From the NCBI GenBank assembly GCA_016763895.1, contig JAESSV010000141.1, forward strand, positions 1 through 7,838: a stretch of DNA of 7,838 nt, written 5' to 3'. Of this stretch, positions 1 to 4,813 are shown piece after piece. The number at the start of each line of letters is the position of its first letter. Within the stretch, counting starts at the first letter, position 1. A model generated the notes under the pieces. That model did no database searches. It had not been told where the DNA came from and saw nothing but the letters and a program-made list of their open reading frames with translations. This stretch comes from Magnetovibrio sp. GTDB taxonomy: Bacteria; Pseudomonadota; Alphaproteobacteria; Rhodospirillales; Magnetovibrionaceae. Position numbers and translations under genes: made by a program.

Positions 1-372
1 GATTTGGGCATTAAATTGTCCATTTGCACCAACAAACCGTATGGTGCGGCCATGAAAATTTTGAACGCGTTGAAGTTAGCCCAATACTTTGACGTGGTGA
101 TCGCTGGCGATACGTTGCCCGGCATCAAAAAGCCTGATCCGCGGCACTTGTTGGCGGCCTTGGAAAAAATGGGCGCGACCCCACACCAAAGTGCCATGGT
201 CGGTGACAATCACAATGATGTTATGGCTTCACACGCTGCGGGTCTCTCCGTTGTTTTGTTCAGCCACGGCTATACCAAAACGCCCGTTGGTGAATTGGGT
301 GGCGAAACGGTCATTGATCACTTCGATGCGTTGGAAGACGCGTTAAAAGGCTTAAGCCCCCGCCCCTCTTGA
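1..372 (+). CDS. gph: HAD-family phosphatase, phosphoglycolate phosphatase-like (3' part only)
   Basis: The reading frame is open from the first base of the window, so the 5' end lies outside and 123 codons are visible. The fragment carries the second half of a haloacid dehalogenase fold. Motif II is the Thr in CTNKP (about residue 10 of the fragment), motif III is the Lys in KKPDP, and motif IV is the acidic GDNHND that binds magnesium. The nucleophile motif I (DxDxT) and the cap domain would be upstream. The order and spacing fit Gph-type enzymes, which hydrolyse 2-phosphoglycolate in the cytoplasm, but HAD substrate specificity cannot be read from this half. No clear terminator follows; the next gene starts 154 bases later behind its own candidate promoter, so it is probably a separate transcription unit. 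Other HAD phosphatases remain possible. Confidence 0.85.
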   Translation, partial: DLGIKLSICTNKPYGAAMKILNALKLAQYFDVVIAGDTLPGIKKPDPRHLLAALEKMGATPHQSAMVGDNHNDVMASHAAGLSVVLFSHGYTKTPVGELGGETVIDHFDALEDALKGLSPRPS

Positions 373-418
373 TGGCGCCGACATCCGGCACGTAGCTCGG
401 CGGAAAACAGGACCGCCT

Positions 419-444
419 TGTAACTTATTTTCTGGCTCAGCGAA
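419..444 (+). promoter_or_regulatory. Candidate ECF sigma-factor promoter for the DUF302 operon
   Basis: TGTAAC (419-424) is followed after 16 bases by CGAA (441-444). This resembles the TGTAACC-N16-CGAA element at 2641-2667, but the spacer is one base shorter measured from the same -35 bases and the last C of the -35 is a T. It lies about 83 bases before the DUF302 start. The resemblance is seen in the sequence; assignment to an ECF sigma factor is inference, and it is weaker than the downstream copy. Confidence 0.4.
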
Positions 445-449
445 ATAAG
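424..449. repeat. Inverted repeat overlapping the candidate promoter
   Basis: CTTATTT (424-430) and AAATAAG (443-449) are perfect 7-base arms separated by 12 bases. The repeat spans the spacer and the CGAA element of the candidate promoter, so it is placed like an operator, or could form a weak AT-rich hairpin. No T-run follows it, so it is not a convincing terminator for the upstream phosphatase gene. Confidence 0.35.
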
Positions 450-474
450 CTGTAGATCGTATAGAGATCAACAT

Positions 475-502
475 GCATATTTCAAGACACTGGTAAATAT
501 GC
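475..502. repeat. Inverted repeat in the DUF302 leader
   Basis: GCATATTT (475-482) and AAATATGC (495-502) are perfect 8-base arms around a 12-base centre, ending about 24 bases before the DUF302 start codon. The arm spacing equals that of the repeat at 424-449. It may be a regulator site or a leader hairpin close to the ribosome-binding site; the sequence does not decide. Confidence 0.35.
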
Positions 503-526
503 GCGAACGGATGAAGGATTCAAGGG

Positions 527-991
527 ATGAAGATTTTTCGAATTATATGTTTGGTGGTGTTGTTTGGTTCTCCGGCCTTGGCCGAACGTGCGCCCAAGAT
601 TGAAGGCACGTTGGTGTTTCAGTCCGAGCGATCCTTTAACGACACCTTATCCCGTCTGAAGACAGCCATAGCCGCGCACAAAATGGGGCTTGTTGCCGAA
701 GCCTGTGCCGATTGCGGGGCCCGAAATTTTGGCGTCAAAATTGCGGGCAATCGCGTGGTGATGATTTATCACCCCCGCTTTGCCATACGCATGTTGGCCG
801 CAAGCATCGAGGCCGGCGTTGAAGCGCCTTTGCGCATTTACGTCACCGAACAAAAACACGGCACCCAACTGAGCTATCGTTTGCCCAGCGCCGTCTTTGC
901 CCCCTATGGCGTAGACGACTTGGATGCCATGGCCCAAGACCTTGATGCGATTCTCGCAGCCATCATGGCAGATACCTTGAATGAAAAATAA
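527..991 (+). CDS. Secreted DUF302-domain protein
   Basis: This is a 154-residue protein with a Sec signal peptide: a short basic start (MKIFR), a hydrophobic core and an ALA cleavage site near residue 19, so the mature protein is periplasmic. The remainder matches the DUF302 fold pattern: an N-terminal segment with SFNDTLSRLKTAI (about 36-48), a central strand VVMIYHPR (77-84), and PLRIYVTEQ ahead of a C-terminal helix. A CxxC pair (C60, C63) sits in the mature part and could bind a metal or form a disulfide. The start is supported by AGGA at 515-518, 8 bases upstream. The stop codon overlaps the start of the YeeE/YedE gene by 11 bases, so the two are probably translated together. DUF302 has no established reaction; a role in thiol or metal handling is inferred from neighbours only. 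Confidence 0.85.
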   Translation: MKIFRIICLVVLFGSPALAERAPKIEGTLVFQSERSFNDTLSRLKTAIAAHKMGLVAEACADCGARNFGVKIAGNRVVMIYHPRFAIRMLAASIEAGVEAPLRIYVTEQKHGTQLSYRLPSAVFAPYGVDDLDAMAQDLDAILAAIMADTLNEK

Positions 992-2087
992 ACCCCAATA
1001 TTTGGTGTTGGGCCTTAGCCTTGCCGTGACAATCGCCGTGTTGGTGACGCTTTTGGGCGAAAGCGGCAAGCGGTCAATTTTGTTTGTGTTGGGGATCGGC
1101 ATGGGGGTGACTTTGCTGTACGCCTCGTTTGGATTTTCGGGGGCTTATCGCAAATTGCTGGTGGAACGCGACATGACGGGCGTGGTGGCTCAGTTGTTTA
1201 TGTTGGGCGTGGCCATCGTGTTGTTCGCCCCGGTGTTGAGCCAGGGCTCAATTTTTAACCACGGGGTGTCGGGATCTCTGGCCCCGGTCAGCGTTTCGGT
1301 TGCGGTTGGGGCTTTTATTTTTGGCATCGGCATGCAATTTGCGCGGGGCTGTGCTTCGGGCACGCTTTATACGGTTGGCGGCGGCAATCCTCGCATGGCT
1401 TTGGCCTTGCTTTTTTTCTGTGTGGGCGCTTTTTGGGGCAGCCTTGATCTGGGTTGGTGGCAAACGTTGCCGTCACTCGGGGTTGTGTCGTTGGGGTCGA
1501 AATGGGGATGGGGCTCGTCTGTTGTTGTGCAATTGAGCGTGTTGGGGCTGATTTTTTTGGCTCTCCGGCGGGGTGGATGGACCATTCAATCAAACGGTTT
1601 TAAACGGTTACTGTTGGCGGCGGGGGCATTGGCGTTGTTCAATTGGGGGACGTTGCTGGTGACCGGACATGGCTGGTCGATTACGTGGGCGTTTTCTTTG
1701 TGGGCGGCCAAGGGTGCGGTGTTGTTGGGTTGGGACCCCATGAGCAGTTCATTTTGGGCCAGTGGATTTCAAGCCGCTGCTCTTAAAAATTCGGTCCTGA
1801 TGGATGAAACTTCGGTGATGAACATCGGTATTTTGATGGGCGCCTTGGTGGCCGCGACGGTGCTGGGGTCTTGGACCAGAAACACCCCCAAAAACCTAAA
1901 CCCGATCCTGGCGGCCGTGTTGGGCGGATTGGCGTTGGGTTATGGGGCAAGACTTTCATATGGGTGTAATATCGGGGCCTTTTTCAGCGGTGTTGCCTCG
2001 GGCAGCTTGCACGGCTGGTTGTGGATCATATGTGCTCTGCCGGGCAATGGTGTTGGGGTTTTTGCACGCAAATGGCTGTTGCGGTGA
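981..2087 (+). CDS. YeeE/YedE family membrane transporter (sulfur-compound type)
   Basis: This is a 368-residue integral membrane protein, almost wholly hydrophobic, with about nine or ten likely membrane spans. It has the duplicated signature of the YeeE/YedE (DUF395, sulphur transport) family: ARGCASG in the first half with C124, and SYGCNIGAFFSG in the second half with C329. In the characterised thiosulfate importer TsuA the matching cysteines relay thiosulfate through the pore, so this protein probably moves thiosulfate or another reduced sulfur species across the inner membrane. A third N-terminal Cys seen in TsuA is not evident; the corresponding stretch reads GFSGAYRKLL. The gene starts inside the 3' end of the DUF302 gene (ATGAAAAATAA overlap) with no clear Shine-Dalgarno site, which suggests translational coupling. 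No TusA-like partner is encoded in the window, so the substrate is unproven. Confidence 0.87.
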   Translation: MKNKPQYLVLGLSLAVTIAVLVTLLGESGKRSILFVLGIGMGVTLLYASFGFSGAYRKLLVERDMTGVVAQLFMLGVAIVLFAPVLSQGSIFNHGVSGSLAPVSVSVAVGAFIFGIGMQFARGCASGTLYTVGGGNPRMALALLFFCVGAFWGSLDLGWWQTLPSLGVVSLGSKWGWGSSVVVQLSVLGLIFLALRRGGWTIQSNGFKRLLLAAGALALFNWGTLLVTGHGWSITWAFSLWAAKGAVLLGWDPMSSSFWASGFQAAALKNSVLMDETSVMNIGILMGALVAATVLGSWTRNTPKNLNPILAAVLGGLALGYGARLSYGCNIGAFFSGVASGSLHGWLWIICALPGNGVGVFARKWLLR

Positions 2088-2121
2088 TCCGACAAAGAAG
2101 GCCGCTGTAAAAGGAAGAAAA

Positions 2122-2616
2122 ATGCGTTTATTCTTATGTTTCCTAAGCCTTGCCGTGGTTTTGTCACCGACTTTTTCGGGTGCTGAACAACCTCGCGAAT
2201 CCCATGCGGCGCGTGGCCCCCAGGTGATTGAGCTTACGCAAACGCCGTGTCAATTTCTTGACGTTGAAAAGAACCACGGGTTTTCATCAACCCAAAAATC
2301 AGATTGCGAGGCCATCAATGCGAAAACAGGCGTTGAAAGGCTCAAACAAGCCCGTGTCATCAGGGTGCCGCCGGGCGATTATATATTCAGAGTCAGCAAC
2401 AAGAATGTTCCCTATGAATTGGGATTTTGGCTGCGAGACAAAGCATACGATTGGCGAAACCCTTTGCATCGGCTCACCAAAACGAGCGTATCGGGTGGGG
2501 GGCTGAACATGGGCGTCAGCAAAGATTATAAGGTGAGCCTAAAGGCCGGAGAATATTTATATTCATGTCCTTTGAACACAACGCCTGATTACACCTTAAT
2601 AGTTGAAGCTCCTTAA
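2122..2616 (+). CDS. Secreted cupredoxin-like protein
   Basis: This is a 164-residue exported protein. The start at 2122 is chosen because AAGGAAG (2111-2117) lies 4 bases upstream and the first 20 residues form a signal peptide (MRLFLCFLSLAVVL, cleavage near FSGA). The frame stays open upstream to 1942, but that stretch lies inside the transporter gene. The mature part has C43 and C62 in an N-terminal extension, then a beta-sandwich pattern: VIRVPPGDYIFRV (79-91), NVPYELGFWL (95-104), and a C-terminal YLYSCPLNTTPDYTLIV (145-161). This looks like a cupredoxin fold with a single Cys (C149) where blue copper proteins have the Cys-His-Met loop; those His and Met ligands are not apparent. It may bind copper differently, bind a partner, or bind none. 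It follows the transporter by 34 bases and probably ends the operon. Confidence 0.75.
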   Translation: MRLFLCFLSLAVVLSPTFSGAEQPRESHAARGPQVIELTQTPCQFLDVEKNHGFSSTQKSDCEAINAKTGVERLKQARVIRVPPGDYIFRVSNKNVPYELGFWLRDKAYDWRNPLHRLTKTSVSGGGLNMGVSKDYKVSLKAGEYLYSCPLNTTPDYTLIVEAP

Positions 2617-2635
2617 AATATATGTTTTTTTAAGG
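2611..2635 (+). terminator. Weak AT-rich hairpin after the cupredoxin-like gene
   Basis: CCTTAAAA (2611-2618) pairs with TTTTAAGG (2628-2635) around a short loop that itself ends in T residues. The stem overlaps the stop codon of the cupredoxin-like gene. It has few G-C pairs and no T-run after the stem, so termination would be weak at best. Confidence 0.3.
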
Positions 2636-2640
2636 CACCA

Positions 2641-2667
2641 TGTAACCAAACTTAACGTGGCTGCGAA
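2641..2667 (+). promoter_or_regulatory. ECF/SigF-like promoter, TGTAACC-N16-CGAA
   Basis: TGTAACC (2641-2647) and CGAA (2664-2667) are separated by exactly 16 bases. This is the pattern I recall for Caulobacter crescentus SigF, an ECF sigma factor answering to chromium, cadmium and related stress. Transcription would begin near 2673-2676, leaving a leader of about 75 bases before the Cys-rich NPC gene. The match is seen directly; use by a SigF-type factor is inference, as no sigma or anti-sigma gene is in the window. Bases 2668-2735 otherwise hold only an AT-rich inverted repeat (AAATTTA 2706-2712, TAAATTT 2720-2726). Confidence 0.6.
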
Positions 2668-2749
2668 GCTTATGATGAAGGTCAGCTGTGCAATAGCGGG
2701 CCCCCAAATTTAACAGACCTAAATTTTAACTTATCAAGGTGAAATGCAA

Positions 2750-3088
2750 ATGTTTAAAAAGTCTATTAAACCAACAGTTCTCAGTCTTGCCGTTCTTGCC
2801 AGCGTTGGCTCTATGTCAATTATGCCTCAAGCTCAAGCCGCAAGCACCGACATTTTGGTCGCAAATGCGGACTGTATGAAAAACCCCTGCAATCCTTGCG
2901 CTCCTTGTGCAAAAAATCCGTGTGCGGCTCATAATCCTTGTGCAGCTCATAATCCATGCGCGGCTAAAATGATGCACAACCCTTGCAACCCGTGCGCGGC
3001 CCATAACCCGTGTGCGGCCCATAATCCATGTGCGGCTAAAAAGATGCACAACCCGTGCAACCCTTGCGCTGCTAAAAAGCACATGTAA
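2750..3088 (+). CDS. Secreted Cys-rich NPC-repeat protein
   Basis: This is a 112-residue protein of no family I can name with a proven function. Residues 1-30 are a Sec signal peptide ([16 protein letters not shown], cleavage after AQA). The mature chain is about 82 residues with 13 Cys, 7 His, 5 Met and many Lys, built from 11 copies of Asn-Pro-Cys. The units are [15 protein letters not shown] and a longer linker AAKKMH or AAKMMH, so Cys spacing alternates between CxxC and wider gaps. There is almost no other sequence, so a normal globular fold is unlikely. Cys/His/Met richness in the periplasm suggests soft-metal binding (copper, cadmium, zinc) or thiol buffering; this is inference. The ATG at 2750 is chosen over one at 2744 because AAGGTG (2736-2741) lies 8 bases upstream of it and only 2 upstream of the other. 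A strong terminator follows. Confidence 0.85.
   Translation: MFKKSIKPTVLSLAVLASVGSMSIMPQAQAASTDILVANADCMKNPCNPCAPCAKNPCAAHNPCAAHNPCAAKMMHNPCNPCAAHNPCAAHNPCAAKKMHNPCNPCAAKKHM
2882..3076 (+). repeat. Protein-coding NPC repeat array 1
   Basis: In-frame repeats of 9 and 18 bases encode NPC and [12 protein letters not shown] units. Asn, Pro and Cys codons differ from unit to unit (AAC/AAT, CCC/CCG/CCA/CCT, TGT/TGC), so the array is conserved better as protein than as DNA. Confidence 0.85.
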
Positions 3089-3101
3089 GGAACGTCTTCT
3101 T

Positions 3102-3136
3102 AAAATGGGTGAGCCGCAAAGCTCACCCATTTTTTT
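3102..3136 (+). terminator. Strong intrinsic terminator between the two NPC genes
   Basis: ATGGGTGAGC (3105-3114) pairs perfectly with GCTCACCCAT (3121-3130) around a 6-base loop (CGCAAA), and three more A-T pairs extend the stem. A run of T follows directly (3130-3136). It lies 14 bases after the stop of the NPC protein and only about 38 bases before the cytochrome start, so the cytochrome may be expressed mainly by read-through at a lower level. Confidence 0.88.
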
Positions 3137-3174
3137 AGACCTTTAATTGAATCCATGATGTGGGAGTTATCTCT

Positions 3175-3975
3175 GTGAAACCGTTTGATAAAAAACTTAA
3201 ACCCTTTTCAAGCTTGCCAACTGTTGTTGGCGCTGGCTTACTTTTAGCGGCAGCCGCTCCGGCTTTGGCAGCAGGCCCCGTTTCTGCTCAAAACGCCAAC
3301 CCATCTGCAACGGCTCTGTTAAAGACCGGTTCCTTTGTTGTCGCGGCTATGAAAAATCCGTGTAACCCCTGCAATCCTTGCGCGGCTAAAAAGATGCACA
3401 ATCCCTGTGCCGCCAACCCGTGTGCCGCTAATCCCTGTGCCGCTAATCCCTGTGCCGCTAATCCATGTGCGGCTTCAGACTGGATCGATCCTAAATTGGT
3501 GACCCGTCCGAAAGGCACCAAATTGGCTGTGGGCAGTTATTCCGCCTTGCTTGCTGAGGGTAAGAATTTGTTCATGGACCCAAATCTGAGCTCTAATGGG
3601 ATGTCTTGCATCGCGTGTCACGACGATAACAACGCGTTTGCAAATTCCTTTGCAAAACCGTTTCCGCACAAAGTTGCGATGGCTGCGGGACGTGCGGGTT
3701 TGAAAACGATTGCCCTTGATGAGATGATCCAAGTTTGCATGGTGGCTCCTATGGCTGCTGATCCCTTGCCTTGGGATTCTCGCCAACTTGCGGCTTTGAC
3801 GACGTATGTGGCGGCCATCCAAAAAACGTTTGTCCCAGAGATGGATAATCCGTGTGCGGCTCATAACCCCTGTAATCCGTGTAATCCGTGTAATCCGTGT
3901 AATCCGTGCGCGGCTCATAACCCGTGTGCGGCCCATAATCCTTGCGCGGCCCATAACCCGTGTGCGGCTTACTAA
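3175..3975 (+). CDS. c-type cytochrome flanked by NPC-repeat arrays
   Basis: This is a 266-residue exported protein with three parts. Residues 1-33 are a signal peptide (hydrophobic stretch with [12 protein letters not shown]). Residues 61-100 are an NPC array with eight NPC units. Residues about 118-219 are a class I-like cytochrome c domain with the heme motif CIACH at 145-149 (H149 as proximal ligand) and a conserved-looking CMVAPM (188-193), where M193 or M189 could be the sixth ligand. Residues 225-265 are a second array with nine NPC units, ending one residue before the stop. In total there are 20 Cys. The GTG at 3175 is preferred because GGGAG (3162-3166) lies 8 bases upstream; another in-frame GTG at 3160 lacks this. 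The heme domain would carry electrons in the periplasm; the arrays probably bind metal or interact with the neighbouring NPC protein. No partner enzyme is visible, so the electron route is unknown. Confidence 0.87.
   Translation: MKPFDKKLKPFSSLPTVVGAGLLLAAAAPALAAGPVSAQNANPSATALLKTGSFVVAAMKNPCNPCNPCAAKKMHNPCAANPCAANPCAANPCAANPCAASDWIDPKLVTRPKGTKLAVGSYSALLAEGKNLFMDPNLSSNGMSCIACHDDNNAFANSFAKPFPHKVAMAAGRAGLKTIALDEMIQVCMVAPMAADPLPWDSRQLAALTTYVAAIQKTFVPEMDNPCAAHNPCNPCNPCNPCNPCAAHNPCAAHNPCAAHNPCAAY
3355..3474 (+). repeat. NPC repeat array 2 (before the heme domain)
   Basis: Eight NPC units are arranged as three tandem NPC, then AAKKMH, then five units of NPCAA (15-base period). It shares the exact 20-base word at 3382-3401 with array 1 (3032-3051). 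Confidence 0.85.
3847..3969 (+). repeat. NPC repeat array 3 (C-terminal to the heme domain)
   Basis: Nine NPC units: one NPCAAH, five tandem NPC (9-base period, three of them identical AATCCGTGT), then three units of the NPCAAH type ending in NPCAAY. The array runs to the penultimate residue. Confidence 0.85.
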
Positions 3976-4008
3976 ACAACGTCTTTCAAAGTAACGACCC
4001 CTGGAGCG

Positions 4009-4047
4009 GCTCAACACAGACACTTTCATATTCTGTGTTGAGCTTTT
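4009..4047 (+). terminator. Intrinsic terminator after the cytochrome gene
   Basis: GCTCAACACAGA (4009-4020) pairs perfectly with TCTGTGTTGAGC (4032-4043) around an 11-base loop, followed by TTTT. It lies 33 bases after the cytochrome stop and 50 bases before the next start. Confidence 0.8.
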
Positions 4048-4097
4048 CAGTGGGTGTCGTTTGACGTTATACTGACGAAAATAATCCGGGGGACCGC

Positions 4098-4808
4098 ATG
4101 AGCTTTACAAAAACGGAAGACTTTCAAGCCCTGGGGCGCGCTCAGCTTGAAGCTATGTTAGATGCCGGACAGTGGGTTTTAGAATGCCACCGGATTTTGC
4201 AAAAAAGCTCGGACAATATCGTTGGCGAAGTGCTGCGGGGGAACGGGACGTTTACGCAACTTGATCATTACCCGCCGGGGGATGTTTTTGATCAAACCAG
4301 TTTCAGCCAATATTATTACCATGCCCACCGAGAAGGCGAACATGGTCATTTTCATACCTTCGTGCGGAGCGAGCGAGCCGCCAAGTTCCAGCCGATCAAA
4401 CAATCCCAAATGGATTATATGGATGAACGAGACGACACCATCTGTCACGTCATCGCAATTTCCATGGATAACGCCGGATTGCCGATTGGATTGTTCACAA
4501 CCAACCGCTGGGTCACGGCCGAAAATTGGTTCAGCGACGCGGATACGGCGACCATGTTGCCCCATTTTGAAATGGACTTGGCCCCACCATCCTGGCCGGT
4601 AAACATATGGATATCGGGCATGTTACGTTTGTTTCGTCCCCAAATTGAAGATCTTATTCTCAAGCGAGATCAAGTGATTTCAGCATGGGCAAAAAAGCAT
4701 CCCGATACGGATGTATTTGAAGATCGAGGCATCGATATTCTCAGCGAAATCCCCATCAGCATCGACCACCAAATCAACCACCTTAAAAAAGCTCTGGCGG
4801 CTCTTTAA
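4098..4808 (+). CDS. His-cluster protein, DUF6969-like
   Basis: This is a 236-residue protein without a signal peptide or membrane segment, so probably cytoplasmic. I match it from memory to DUF6969, a family with no established function. Recognisable blocks are AMLDAGQWVLECHRIL (about 19-34), DNIVGEVLRGNGTF (39-52), the histidine cluster YYYHAHREGEHGHFHTF (72-88, with H75, H77, H82, H84, H86), GLPIGLFTTNRWVT (about 128-141) and SWPVNIWISGMLRLFRPQI in the C-terminal half. Five His in twelve residues suggest a metal site, perhaps a cupin-like or other iron/copper-binding centre; that is inference. The start follows a GGGGGA site (4088-4093) with short spacing. The gene sits behind the terminator of the NPC-cytochrome gene, so it may have its own promoter. 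It converges on the minus-strand gene with only 5 bases between stop codons. Confidence 0.75.
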   Translation: MSFTKTEDFQALGRAQLEAMLDAGQWVLECHRILQKSSDNIVGEVLRGNGTFTQLDHYPPGDVFDQTSFSQYYYHAHREGEHGHFHTFVRSERAAKFQPIKQSQMDYMDERDDTICHVIAISMDNAGLPIGLFTTNRWVTAENWFSDADTATMLPHFEMDLAPPSWPVNIWISGMLRLFRPQIEDLILKRDQVISAWAKKHPDTDVFEDRGIDILSEIPISIDHQINHLKKALAAL

Positions 4809-4813
4809 TCGGG

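Noticed and set aside
1606..1611. GTAACC on the minus strand inside the transporter gene, and another near 6749
   Set aside because: Neither appears to be a promoter: both lie within coding sequence, and the copy near 6749 has no CGAA at the required spacing.
1942..2121. In-frame open extension upstream of the cupredoxin-like gene
   Set aside because: It lies inside the transporter gene, and a Shine-Dalgarno site plus signal peptide place the start at 2122.
2672..2713. Possible 13-residue leader ORF (MMKVSCAIAGPQI) near the predicted transcription start
   Set aside because: No ribosome-binding site and too short to support; it could only be a leaderless peptide if the start site is confirmed.
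2882..3969. CRISPR array or non-coding minisatellite
   Set aside because: Units are 9-18 bases, lack spacers, are in frame and vary at synonymous positions, so they are coding repeats.
2750..3975. NPC proteins as bufferin or methanobactin-type modified peptides
   Set aside because: No DUF692 (MNIO) or other modifying-enzyme gene lies in the window and the repeats do not match DUF2282; the idea stays open only if such a gene lies elsewhere.
3475..4029. Long antisense reading frames across the NPC arrays
   Set aside because: Repeats of 9, 15 and 18 bases keep every frame open; the translations are low-complexity shadows without start signals.
4044..4073. Possible sigma-70 promoter (TTTTCA and TATACT) before the DUF6969-like gene
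   Set aside because: The -35 is poor and overlaps the T-run of the terminator, so the match is too weak to list.
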